A stretch of DNA of 64,000 bases from the NCBI GenBank assembly GCA_002011815.1, contig MTOV01000015.1:65405-129404 (forward strand). Direction: 5' to 3'. Of this stretch, positions 42,826 through 50,641 are shown one piece after another (the first letter of the stretch is position 1; each line of letters opens with the position of its first letter). Below the pieces are notes generated by a model that had not been told where the DNA came from, ran no database searches, and saw only the letters and a list, made by a program, of their open reading frames with translations. This stretch comes from Nitrospirae bacterium JdFR-86. Its GTDB lineage: Bacteria > Nitrospirota > Thermodesulfovibrionia > Thermodesulfovibrionales > JdFR-86. The translations under genes were made by a program, and so were the position numbers.

Positions 42826-43847
42826 ATAATAAGCATAGCATCACCATATGAAAAAAATCTATAACCTTTCTTTACTGCCTCGGCATATGCACTAAGGAGC
42901 TTTTCAGTGCCGCACAGTGCAGAGACGAGCATGAGAGGAGTGCTCCGCGGAAGATGAAAATTCGTAATAAGCCCTTTTACCGCCTTGAACCTGTAGCCAG
43001 GATAGATGAAAATGTCTGTGCTGCCTCTGAAAGTGCCGTTTGGCTTTGCCTGTGCGAAGAAAGGTTCGTTTGTGTTGGGAGCGTATCTGTTGCTGAAAAA
43101 GCCCTCTATTGCCCTTGTAGTGGTTGTGCCTACGGATATGAGTTTCCCTTTCAGATTGGAGATTTCTTCGATAAGCCGTTTGTCTATCTCGAAGTATTCA
43201 GGTTCCATTATATGGTCTTCTACCGAGTCCGTGCGGATGGGGGTGAATGTGCCTTTTCCTACATGAAGTGTGAGGTATCTTATGAGCACTCCTTTGTCTT
43301 CGAGTTTTTTTAGCAGGTCTTCTGTGAAGTGAAGCCCTGCCGTGGGTGCTGCTATAGAGCCTTCACACTTGGCATAGACTGTCTGATACCATTGTTTGTC
43401 CATACGGTTCGGTTTACGCTTTATATAAGGGGGCAGGGGCATCTGACCGGTTTCCCAGAGCGTCTCTTTTAAGTCACCTGAGGATATTATGTCTGCTGTC
43501 TTGCCTTCATACACCTGAAGTGAAAGTTTTTCAGATACCTTAAGCGTGCCTGTATATCTCTTTGGACAGAGGATTTCCCATCTCGTGCCTGAGATATGTC
43601 TTACAAGGAGTATCTCGAGCCTGCCGCCAGTGGGTTTAATGCCTGTAAGTCTTACCGGCAGCACCTTTGTGTTGTTCAGGAGGAGCATATCACCTTTGTC
43701 CAGATATTCGACTACGTCGTGGAATTTTCTGTGCTCGATTGCACCGTCCATGTGAAGCACGAGGAGTCTTGAATCATCTCTTTTTCTTAATGGTTCGCTG
43801 GCTATTAAGGACTGCGGAAGATGGAAATCAAAATCAGTTATTTTCAT
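42822..43847 (-). CDS. queA: tRNA preQ1(34) S-adenosylmethionine ribosyltransferase-isomerase
   Basis: About 341 residues, the usual QueA length, from ATG 43847 (MKITDFDFHLPQSLIASEPL). Family blocks RDDSRLLVL, LPVRLTGIKPTGGRLEILLV, CEGSIAAPTAGLHFTEDLL, HVGKGTFTPIRTD and TNFHLPRSTPLMLVSALCG are all present. It adds epoxycyclopentanediol from SAM to preQ1 in tRNA. The open frame continues 42 codons upstream into spoIID but that stretch is not conserved. QueH, for the next step, is encoded three genes upstream in the same run. Confidence 0.95.
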   Translation of the reverse strand: MKITDFDFHLPQSLIASEPLRKRDDSRLLVLHMDGAIEHRKFHDVVEYLDKGDMLLLNNTKVLPVRLTGIKPTGGRLEILLVRHISGTRWEILCPKRYTGTLKVSEKLSLQVYEGKTADIISSGDLKETLWETGQMPLPPYIKRKPNRMDKQWYQTVYAKCEGSIAAPTAGLHFTEDLLKKLEDKGVLIRYLTLHVGKGTFTPIRTDSVEDHIMEPEYFEIDKRLIEEISNLKGKLISVGTTTTRAIEGFFSNRYAPNTNEPFFAQAKPNGTFRGSTDIFIYPGYRFKAVKGLITNFHLPRSTPLMLVSALCGTEKLLSAYAEAVKKGYRFFSYGDAMLII

Positions 43848-44811
43848 AGGTCTCGATGGTGGTGCCGGGATAGAAATATGAGAGGATTTCCTTATATGTT
43901 TTCCCCTGTTTTGCCATTTCAAGTGCGCTCCACTGGCAGAGTCCCACGCCGTGACCGTAGCCTTTGCCTTCAAGGAATACCGAGTCTTTTTCTATCCGGA
44001 GAGTGAAATTCGTGCTCGGAAGTCTTTTCCAGCCAAGACTTTTTCTCAACTCAGTAGCCTTGATGATTTTATTGTCAGGGTTGCTGATAAAAGCAAGCTC
44101 TTTGACTCTGCCTGTGGCTGTATAGGATTTTATTTTTATGTCTTTTATGCCTTTTACGCCTATGGCCTGTTCTATTTCCGCAAGGGGTATCTTTCTTGCC
44201 CAGATGCTGTAAGGCGAGAGCTTGCAACTTGCCCTGACGGATTTTAAATAAGGGTAGCTTTTGCCGAAGACTTCCTGGGGCTCTTCGGTTCTGCCTCCGC
44301 ATGTGGAATGATAGAATGCCTCGATTGGACTTCCATTGTATGTGAGTATTTCACCCTTTGTCTGTCTGACTGCAGAGGAGACTACTGTGTCTGAGTTGAG
44401 CCCCTTGTAGAGTTGATGGAGCACTGTGGATGTAACATGGAACTTTCTGTCACTGTTTTTTAGTTTCTGGAAGACGGCATATGTCCTGACGACAACTGCC
44501 TGAGCCTTAAGTGCTTCCATTGCCCAGTCTTTTCCAGTCTCTGCTTTTACGACCCCTTCGACATAGGCTTCAAGCGGCACTTCATTTATGAGGTAAAGAC
44601 CGCTTTTGCCTTTCCAGACTTCGATATCCCCGCTGTAGCTGACATGTCCCATGATGAGGTCGCCGTTTACCCTGTCGAGTCTTACGAGTTTTTCGTCTTC
44701 CTCTGGAATGTGGTTAAAGTCTTTATCAAGGATTAAGACCTTTATGGTCTCCGGCAGTGCCGGAGCCGCTGTCAGTATGATTGTCAGTGCTATTACGATT
44801 AAGGTTTTCAG
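43834..44811 (-). CDS. SpoIID/LytB-domain lytic enzyme, apparent CTG start
   Basis: About 325 residues. The SpoIID domain is clear: LINEVPLEAYVEGVVKAETG, LKAQAVVVRTYAVF, HSTCGGRTEEPQEVFG and GKGYGHGVGLCQWSALEMAK. Such proteins cleave glycan strands lacking stem peptides. From CTG at 44809-44811 the product starts (M)KTLIVIALTIILTAAPALP, a good signal peptide, with GGAGG five bases upstream. The CTG overlaps the TGA of the DUF2905 gene as CTGA. No ATG, GTG or TTG lies between the in-frame upstream region and ATG 44652, and starting there would lose the signal peptide and ~53 residues. Confidence 0.82.
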   Translation of the reverse strand: MKTLIVIALTIILTAAPALPETIKVLILDKDFNHIPEEDEKLVRLDRVNGDLIMGHVSYSGDIEVWKGKSGLYLINEVPLEAYVEGVVKAETGKDWAMEALKAQAVVVRTYAVFQKLKNSDRKFHVTSTVLHQLYKGLNSDTVVSSAVRQTKGEILTYNGSPIEAFYHSTCGGRTEEPQEVFGKSYPYLKSVRASCKLSPYSIWARKIPLAEIEQAIGVKGIKDIKIKSYTATGRVKELAFISNPDNKIIKATELRKSLGWKRLPSTNFTLRIEKDSVFLEGKGYGHGVGLCQWSALEMAKQGKTYKEILSYFYPGTTIETYENN

Positions 44812-45038
44812 TGTCTCCTCCCCAAGACCCAGAGAATAAGTGTAATTATCAGGCTTAAGAGTATGCTTGTGGCTAATGGAAAGTAGAATGTAAAATTCTT
44901 TCTCTGTATTAGTATATCACCTGGAAGCCTGCCTATAAAAGGGACTTTCCCGGCGACAGTCAGAATCGCACCGAGTGCGGCGATAATGATGCCGATGAGA
45001 ATCAAGCCTTTTCCTATCTGTTCTATACCGTTTATCAT
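44808..45038 (-). CDS. DUF2905 small membrane protein
   Basis: 76 residues, two membrane helices (GLILIGIIIAALGAILTVA and FPLATSILLSLIITLILWVL) separated by KVPFIGRLPGDILIQRKNFT, the invariant loop of DUF2905. Function is unknown; the inner membrane is likely. Its stop codon overlaps the CTG start of spoIID, and its start is eight bases after queH, so it is in the same operon. Confidence 0.88.
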   Translation of the reverse strand: MINGIEQIGKGLILIGIIIAALGAILTVAGKVPFIGRLPGDILIQRKNFTFYFPLATSILLSLIITLILWVLGRRH

Positions 45039-45046
45039 GTGTATGC

Positions 45047-45613
45047 CTATACAGCGATTTTGTTAAACCGGGATTTTTTAAGCCGTTTCTGGGCTTCTCT
45101 TTCCTGTTTTGAGTATATGCATCCGCAGTATTTCTGTCTGTAGAGCCCGAGTTCTTTTGAAAGCCTTACGCCTTCCTGCCATCCTCCCCGCAGGTCTTCA
45201 AAGTAAAAGGGTATGGAGTATTCTTTTCCTATTTGTTTTCCTGTTTCTACTATCAGGTCGAATTTTTGATACGGGCTTACGAGCAGTGTTGTGGTAAAGC
45301 CGTCGAGTCCCATTTTTTTAGCTGTGCTTGCCGTCTCCCTGAGCCTCATCTGGTAGCACACTGCACAGCGGATGCCTTTATGGTCTTCAAGTGCATTAAG
45401 AAAGTCTTTCAAGCCGTAGTGGTCTATGTATTCTATATCGAGTCCCCAAAGGCTGTCGAGCGTATTTAATGCTTCCAGTCGTTTTGTATATTCTTCTTCA
45501 GGATGAATGTTCGGGTTAAACCACAGTCCCTTTAAATCTATGCCTTTTGATGACAGGTGCCTGATGGGATGCAGACTGCAGTTTGCACAGCATATGTGCA
45601 TGAGAAGCTTCAT
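45047..45613 (-). CDS. queH: Epoxyqueuosine reductase QueH
   Basis: 188 residues of the QueH family: MHICCANCSLHPI at the N-terminus, CAVCYQMRLRETASTAKKMG, TTTLLVSPYQKFDLI, and KYCGCIYSKQER at the C-terminus. The Cys sets bind a [4Fe-4S] cluster and an adjacent metal and reduce epoxyqueuosine in tRNA to queuosine. It replaces QueG in many anaerobes. No Shine-Dalgarno; a perfect TATAAT ends five bases before the ATG, so the mRNA may be leaderless. Confidence 0.93.
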   Translation of the reverse strand: MKLLMHICCANCSLHPIRHLSSKGIDLKGLWFNPNIHPEEEYTKRLEALNTLDSLWGLDIEYIDHYGLKDFLNALEDHKGIRCAVCYQMRLRETASTAKKMGLDGFTTTLLVSPYQKFDLIVETGKQIGKEYSIPFYFEDLRGGWQEGVRLSKELGLYRQKYCGCIYSKQEREAQKRLKKSRFNKIAV

Positions 45614-45618
45614 GTAAT

Positions 45619-45624
45619 ATTATA
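45619..45624 (-). promoter_or_regulatory. -10 element TATAAT of queH, leaderless
   Basis: A perfect TATAAT on the minus strand, five bases from the ATG at 45613; there is no clear -35 box. It would start the queH-DUF2905-spoIID-queA-SPOR-phoH run. Confidence 0.5.
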
Positions 45625-45637
45625 ACAAAAGCCCATG

Positions 45638-45958
45638 TTATGCCTCTTCCGCAGGCGTTACGACTGCCATTACCACGAGTTTTTCCCCTTTGTCTGCTGA
45701 AAAACCGTGAAGCACCATTGGCTCGCAAAGGATGCAGGTCTTTTCATCTGCCTCGACTGTTTCGTCTCCGACAATGAAAGTCCCCTTGCCTTCTACGCAG
45801 TACATGAGGAGTCTCAGGGGTGCTTTGTGGGGCTCAAGTTTCTGCCCTGGGTTCAGGCACATAAGGGCGATTCGCATCTCAGGCTTGTCAGAAAGCATCT
45901 GCCTTGAGATTTTGTCAGGATGAAATTCAATCATCTTTTTTAAGTCTATGACTTCCAT
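45638..45958 (-). CDS. Small cupin-domain protein
   Basis: 106 residues, a single cupin barrel. The first motif is LEPHKAPLRLLMYCVEGKGT (one expected His replaced) and the second is CEPMVLHGFSADKGE. One metal ion is possible but the His set is incomplete, so it may be a sensor or binding protein rather than an enzyme. GGAGGTATCTC precedes the ATG. Function unknown. Confidence 0.75.
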   Translation of the reverse strand: MEVIDLKKMIEFHPDKISRQMLSDKPEMRIALMCLNPGQKLEPHKAPLRLLMYCVEGKGTFIVGDETVEADEKTCILCEPMVLHGFSADKGEKLVVMAVVTPAEEA

Positions 45959-46137
45959 GAGATACCTCCTGTTTTAAGGTGTCTTATTATCAGGGAGTTT
46001 AGTCCTTTCTGACCGGGTAGGCAACAAAATCTTTTTCTATTAGCCCTTTCAGCCTCTTGCTTGCTTTGGTATCGGCAATCCGGAGGGGTGCGTGCCTTAT
46101 TGAATTTTCCTGGTGTAGATACTACTATATAACTAAT
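45959..46137. other. Divergent intergenic region with possible minus-strand remnant
   Basis: 179 bases. Besides the cupin Shine-Dalgarno and the yggS promoter, the minus strand across about 46006-46100 encodes an in-frame protein-like stretch (RIADTKASKRLKGLIEKDF, then VAYPVRKD and a stop) with no start codon. It could be the tail of a lost gene. I do not recognise the family. Confidence 0.3.
46100..46128 (+). promoter_or_regulatory. Promoter of yggS, near-leaderless
   Basis: TTGAAT (46100-46105) and TACTAT (46123-46128) with a 17-base spacer. The -10 box ends nine bases before the TTG at 46138. Confidence 0.45.
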
Positions 46138-46809
46138 TTGACTGAGCTTATAGACAGGATAAGCACCGTATACAAGCGGATGTCTCATGCCGCCATGAGA
46201 GCCGGCAGAAACCCTGAGGATGTAAGGCTCGTTGCAGTTACGAAGTTTGTAGACGCCAGCAGGATAAAAGAGGCTTTTGATGCAGGCTTGAGGGTATTCG
46301 GCGAAAGCAGGGTGCAGGAGGCGCAGGAGAAGGTAGCGGAACTGCAGGGGCTGAATATCCAGTGGCATATGGTAGGGCATCTTCAGAAGAATAAGGCAAA
46401 GGCGGCAGTGGGGATTTTCGATTTGATTCATTCTCTGGATTCAGTCGAACTGATGGAGCTTGTGAACAAATATGCAGATAAGTTAGGAAAGGTGCAAAAA
46501 GGACTCATACAGGTAAAACTCTCTGAAGAGGAAAGCAAGTTCGGCATAAGCGAGAATGAAGTAGAAGAACTTCTTGAGGCGGCAAAGGGTATGAAAAACC
46601 TGAAAATAGAGGGTTTGATGACGATCCCTCCGTTTTTCGATGACCCTGAGCTTGCAAGACCATATTACAGAAGGCTTAAGGAACTGGGAGACAGGTTTGG
46701 TCTTCCTGAGCTTTCGATGGGCATGACTAATGATTTCGAGATTGCGATAGAAGAGGGGGCAACCATGGTAAGGGTGGGCACTGCAATATTCGGGGAGAGA
46801 CCGGAATGA
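46138..46809 (+). CDS. YggS-family PLP homeostasis protein
   Basis: About 223 residues from TTG 46138. The PLP lysine is in [14 protein letters not shown], with [32 protein letters not shown] and the phosphate site [20 protein letters not shown]. The family (PLPBP/YggS) binds PLP without a known reaction and affects amino-acid balance. Longer open frame upstream to 46057 is not conserved. There is no Shine-Dalgarno. It overlaps proC as ATGA, a conserved pairing. Confidence 0.9.
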   Translation: MTELIDRISTVYKRMSHAAMRAGRNPEDVRLVAVTKFVDASRIKEAFDAGLRVFGESRVQEAQEKVAELQGLNIQWHMVGHLQKNKAKAAVGIFDLIHSLDSVELMELVNKYADKLGKVQKGLIQVKLSEEESKFGISENEVEELLEAAKGMKNLKIEGLMTIPPFFDDPELARPYYRRLKELGDRFGLPELSMGMTNDFEIAIEEGATMVRVGTAIFGERPE

Positions 46810-47585
46810 TTGGCTTTATCGGTGGCGGAAATATGGCAGAAGCCCTTATAAAAGGGATGACTGCACACGGCATGAGGGACATAATAGTTTCTGAACCCCG
46901 TGTAGAAAGAAGACAGCATCTGGAGCAGGTTTACGGTGTAAAAACTACATCTGATAATCTTGAGGCGGTTTCGTCCTCAGAGATTGTAATACTTGCCGTA
47001 AAACCGCAGAACATGGCTGAAGTCCTCGATGAGATAGCTGACTCTGTGGCAGGAAAGACTATTGTCTCAATAGCCGCAGGCATTACGATTGCTTACTTAA
47101 AAGACAGGCTTAAAACTGACAGAATCATCCGCGTGATGCCCAATGTTGCCTCTCAAGTGCAAGAGGGCATGGCGGTAATCTCGCTTTGTGAGTGTTTCTC
47201 AGGCAAGGATGTAAATATTGTAAAAGAGATTTTTATGTCTTCAGGCAGGGTGCTTATGCTGCCTGAGAAGCATCTGAATGCAGTGACTGCACTGTCCGGA
47301 AGCGGACCTGCATTTATTGCCCTGTTTTTAGAGGCAATGATAGAGGGTGGCGTGAATCTGGGGCTTACAGAGGATGATGCCCTTGCCCTTGCTGTCCAAA
47401 CAGCCGCAGGCACTGTAAGGCTTTTGGATGAAGGGCTTGCACCTGAAAGACTTATAGAGATGGTCAGGTCGCCAGGCGGAACAACTGCCGCAGGCTTGAA
47501 GGTGTTTGAGGAAAAGGGATTGAAAACAACCGTGATTGATGCGTTGAAGGCAGCAGCAAAAAGAGCAGAGGAGCTGGCTAAGTGA
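46806..47585 (+). CDS. proC: Pyrroline-5-carboxylate reductase
   Basis: 259 residues. The Rossmann N-terminus [17 protein letters not shown] and the C-terminal dimerisation/active-site block [20 protein letters not shown] with [14 protein letters not shown] are diagnostic. It makes proline with NADPH. The ATG overlaps the yggS stop, so translation is coupled. Confidence 0.96.
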   Translation: MIGFIGGGNMAEALIKGMTAHGMRDIIVSEPRVERRQHLEQVYGVKTTSDNLEAVSSSEIVILAVKPQNMAEVLDEIADSVAGKTIVSIAAGITIAYLKDRLKTDRIIRVMPNVASQVQEGMAVISLCECFSGKDVNIVKEIFMSSGRVLMLPEKHLNAVTALSGSGPAFIALFLEAMIEGGVNLGLTEDDALALAVQTAAGTVRLLDEGLAPERLIEMVRSPGGTTAAGLKVFEEKGLKTTVIDALKAAAKRAEELAK

Positions 47586-47625
47586 TTACTCTTGGGTAAT
47601 AACCGGAATAACCGAGGAGGTTTAA

Positions 47626-47925
47626 ATGTTTATATTTGGAAATTTTCTGTTTGCGCTGGCTCAGGTGCTGGACATAGTCCTGACGATTTACATGTGGGTA
47701 ATCGTCATAGCTGCCCTGATAAGCTGGGTGAATCCAGACCCGTATAATCCCATTGTAAGGTTTCTTTATGCTGCAACCGAGCCTGTTCTAAGGCGAATCA
47801 GACGGCTTATAGCATTCCATGTTAGCATAGACTTTTCACCCATGATAGCAATTTTAGGCATATTGTTTTTAAAGTATTTTCTAGTAGCGTCCATGATGGA
47901 TATTGCAAGAAAGCTTAGATATTAG
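47626..47925 (+). CDS. YggT-family membrane protein
   Basis: 99 residues with two YggT-type hydrophobic helices (LAQVLDIVLTIYMWVIVIAA and FSPMIAILGILFLKYFLVAS). The conserved SWVNPDPYNPIVRFLYAATE and LRRIRRLI loops lie between. Often encoded in the division cluster with yggS, proC and divIVA, as here; it has been linked to cell-envelope integrity. GAGGAGG precedes the ATG. Confidence 0.9.
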   Translation: MFIFGNFLFALAQVLDIVLTIYMWVIVIAALISWVNPDPYNPIVRFLYAATEPVLRRIRRLIAFHVSIDFSPMIAILGILFLKYFLVASMMDIARKLRY

Positions 47926-47946
47926 ACGGACCGAAAGGAGGAGGTC

Positions 47947-48429
47947 ATGAGAATAACGCCTCTTGATATTCAGCAGAAGCAGTTCCCAATAAAGTTCAGA
48001 GGGTTTGATGTTGAGGAGGTGTATGCGTTTCTTGAGGTGGTAAGAGAAGAGATGGAGGAATTGCTGAGGGAGAACGCTTCTTTAAAAGAGAACCTCCACA
48101 GACTTGAAACCCAGCTGAAAGAATACAAGGATATGGAGACTACACTGAGAGAGACCCTGATGACCGCCCAGCAGATGGTGGATGAGTACAAAGTGAATGC
48201 AAGAAAAGAAGCGGAACTGCTTACAAGAGAGGCGGAACTCAAGGCAGAAGCCATAATCAAGGAGGCGCAGGAAAAAGTCGTCAAGATACACGAGGACATC
48301 GTAGACCTTAAGGGCATAAGACGGCATTTCAAAGAGGAGGTAAGGAGGCTGATAGAGTCCCACCTTAGAATGCTTGAGTTCGATTCAGAGAGGGAAGACG
48401 AAGAAAAGGGTGAAAAAACAGAGGTATAA
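47947..48429 (+). CDS. divIVA: DivIVA-domain protein
   Basis: 160 residues. The N-terminal membrane-binding motif MRITPLDIQQKQFPIKFRGF and FDVEEVYAFLEVVREEMEEL match DivIVA; a long coiled coil follows to residue ~150. DivIVA marks curved membrane and organises division or growth sites. GGAGGAGGT precedes the ATG. The 3' end overlaps the chosen hisS start by 20 bases. Confidence 0.92.
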   Translation: MRITPLDIQQKQFPIKFRGFDVEEVYAFLEVVREEMEELLRENASLKENLHRLETQLKEYKDMETTLRETLMTAQQMVDEYKVNARKEAELLTREAELKAEAIIKEAQEKVVKIHEDIVDLKGIRRHFKEEVRRLIESHLRMLEFDSEREDEEKGEKTEV

Positions 48430-49678
48430 CGCAGTCAAAGGCGTGCAGGATATCCTGCCGCCTGATATCTATATCTGGCAGAAAATCGAGGCTGCCGCCA
48501 AAGAAATCTTCAGGGTATATGGCTTTCAGGAGCTTAGACTGCCCATAATGGAGCCTACTGCAATCTTTGTGAGGAGCATCGGAGAAACCTCGGATATCGT
48601 TGAAAAGGAAATGTACACATTTACCGACAAGGGCGGAAGAAGCATAACCCTGAGACCAGAAGGCACTGCCTCGGCAGTCAGATGCTATGTGCAGAACCAT
48701 CTTTATAACCTTCCTTCACCGCAGAAGTTTTTTTATTCAGGCCCGATGTTCAGGTATGAAAGACCACAGAAAGGCAGGCTCAGACAGTTCTATCAGATAG
48801 GTGTCGAGGCGTTCGGTGTAAGCGAGCCGAAGCTCGATGCAGAGATTATAGCAATGCTCAGGGTGTTCCTTGAGCGGATAGGACTCAGTGGGCTTAATTT
48901 TGAGATAAATTCCATAGGCTGTGAGAAATGCAGACCTGGTTACAGAGATGCACTCCTTGATTTCTTCTCTTCACGGCTTGACTCCTTATGCCCTGACTGT
49001 AAAAGGAGATATGAGCAGAATCCCCTGAGAATACTCGACTGCAAGGTGGACGCGTGTATAGAGCAGAGGAAAGATGCACCTGTTGTCTCTGATTTTCTAT
49101 GTGATGAATGCGTATCGCATTTCAGTGAACTCCGGAGCATTCTGGAAATGCTTGATGTCCCTTATGTTGTAAATCCGACTATGGTGAGGGGGCTTGATTA
49201 CTATACGAGGACGACTTTCGAGGTCACGAGCGAGCGTCTTGGGGCGCAGAATGCAGTTGCTGCTGGCGGCAGATATGACAGGCTTGTTGAGGAGTTCGGT
49301 GGTCCTCCGACTCCGGCTGTGGGTTTTGCTGTCGGCATGGAAAGACTCGTTGCCCTTGTAAAGGATACTGCAGATTCTGTTCCGTCACCAGAGGTTTTTA
49401 TTGCTACAGTCGGTAAAGATGCAGCTCAGAAAGCTCTTCTGATAGCAGAGGGGTTCAGGGCAAAAGGCGTGTGGGTTGAGGTTGGGTATGAAGGAGCATC
49501 TTTGAGAAGCCAGATGAGAAGGGCTGACAGATTCAATGCAAATTATGTCCTTATCTTGGGGGAGGACGAGCTAAAAAGGGGCAGAATCGGCTGGAAAAAC
49601 CTGAAAGACGGCTCTGCAGGCGAGGTCGGTATACAAGAAGTTTATGATTTTTTACAAAAAAACCTAAATAAGATATAA
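48410..49678 (+). CDS. hisS: Histidyl-tRNA synthetase
   Basis: About 422 residues. AVKGVQDILPPD is at the N-terminus, class II motif 2 is FRYERPQKGRLRQFYQIGVE, and GLDYYTRTTFEV and AAGGRYDRLVEEFGG are histidine-specific. A C-terminal anticodon-binding domain follows. GTG 48410 gives the normal N-terminus; TTG 48374 would add 12 residues and a longer overlap with divIVA. The stop codon overlaps the -10 box for yeiH. Confidence 0.97.
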   Translation: MKKQRYNAVKGVQDILPPDIYIWQKIEAAAKEIFRVYGFQELRLPIMEPTAIFVRSIGETSDIVEKEMYTFTDKGGRSITLRPEGTASAVRCYVQNHLYNLPSPQKFFYSGPMFRYERPQKGRLRQFYQIGVEAFGVSEPKLDAEIIAMLRVFLERIGLSGLNFEINSIGCEKCRPGYRDALLDFFSSRLDSLCPDCKRRYEQNPLRILDCKVDACIEQRKDAPVVSDFLCDECVSHFSELRSILEMLDVPYVVNPTMVRGLDYYTRTTFEVTSERLGAQNAVAAGGRYDRLVEEFGGPPTPAVGFAVGMERLVALVKDTADSVPSPEVFIATVGKDAAQKALLIAEGFRAKGVWVEVGYEGASLRSQMRRADRFNANYVLILGEDELKRGRIGWKNLKDGSAGEVGIQEVYDFLQKNLNKI

Positions 49679-49679
49679 T
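49651..49679 (+). promoter_or_regulatory. Sigma-70 promoter for the YeiH gene, inside hisS, leaderless
   Basis: TTTACA (49651-49656, five of six) and a perfect TATAAT (49674-49679) have a 17-base spacer within the 3' end of hisS. The -10 box ends eight bases before ATG 49688 (or five before TTG 49685). There is no Shine-Dalgarno sequence. Confidence 0.65.
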
Positions 49680-49687
49680 CTTTTTTG

Positions 49688-50641
49688 ATGGGTGTTCTTA
49701 GAGCCTCTGTCCCCGGTATAGGTATTACGCTAATGGTAGCAGTGATTTCTTTTCTTACCTCGTCAATTCACCCATCTTTTGATGCACTGGTTATCTCGAT
49801 AATTTTCGGAATGCTTGTTGCCAATATGTTTGATAACAGGGAAGTGTTCGACAGGGGCGTAAATATAGTATTGAAAACGTTTCTTCCTATAGGTATAGGT
49901 TTTTACGGAATGCAGCTTGTGTTTTCTGACTCGGAGATGCGACTTTTACCTGCTGTCATAGGTGTTTTTATTCTTGTCTTTGGTGTTACGTATTTCATAT
50001 CCAGAGGGTTTGGCCTGGGACGACGTTTGTCTGTATTGTTAAGCACTGGAATGTCTGTCTGCGGCGCTTCCGCTATTGTAGTCATAGCACCCCTTATAAA
50101 TGTAAAAAGAGAGGATACTTCAATATCCATAATCTCCGTCATGACAGTAGGTTTGACAGGTATGCTTATTTATCGTTTCCTGTATGGGACGTTTGGACTG
50201 CCAATGGAAAATTTCGCTTTTCTTTCAGGCACGACTCTTCCAATGTTCGGTCAGGTTAAAGTTGCATCTTCGGCAATGGGGCAGGAGAGTCTTTTGATGG
50301 CTTCAAATTTTAAACTTTTAAGGGTCTCTGCTCTGGCGGTTCTGGCAGGTGCGGCTTTGGTGTTTTTAGGAAGGGAGAAAAAAAGGTTTTATGTCCCGTG
50401 GTTTATGGTATTGTTTTTTATTCTGGCAGTTGCAGTGAACGTATCTGAAAAGGTTGCATCCGTTAGAGGAGTGTTCGAGACGATAAGCAAATTTTCCCTT
50501 TCCTTTGCACTTTCTGCAATCGGATTGTCTCTGGATTTTAACTCCATAACAGACAAAGGGGCATCTCCACTCTTTGCGGTATTTCTCTCTTGGGGCATAA
50601 TAGTACTGACGATTTACCTCGTGTTTAGTGTGACGGCTTAA
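49688..50641 (+). CDS. YeiH-family putative anion (sulfate/sulfite) exporter
   Basis: About 317 residues, ten or so membrane helices. STGMSVCGASAIVVIAPLIN is the conserved CGASA core and SGTTLPMFGQVKVASSAMGQ the second conserved block of this family (UPF0324/PF03601). It is smaller than many YeiH proteins but complete at both ends. Transport of sulfate or sulfite is proposed for relatives and unproven here. Its stop overlaps the start of the sensor kinase by one base (TAATG), so the three genes yeiH-HK-RR form an operon. Confidence 0.85.
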   Translation: MGVLRASVPGIGITLMVAVISFLTSSIHPSFDALVISIIFGMLVANMFDNREVFDRGVNIVLKTFLPIGIGFYGMQLVFSDSEMRLLPAVIGVFILVFGVTYFISRGFGLGRRLSVLLSTGMSVCGASAIVVIAPLINVKREDTSISIISVMTVGLTGMLIYRFLYGTFGLPMENFAFLSGTTLPMFGQVKVASSAMGQESLLMASNFKLLRVSALAVLAGAALVFLGREKKRFYVPWFMVLFFILAVAVNVSEKVASVRGVFETISKFSLSFALSAIGLSLDFNSITDKGASPLFAVFLSWGIIVLTIYLVFSVTA

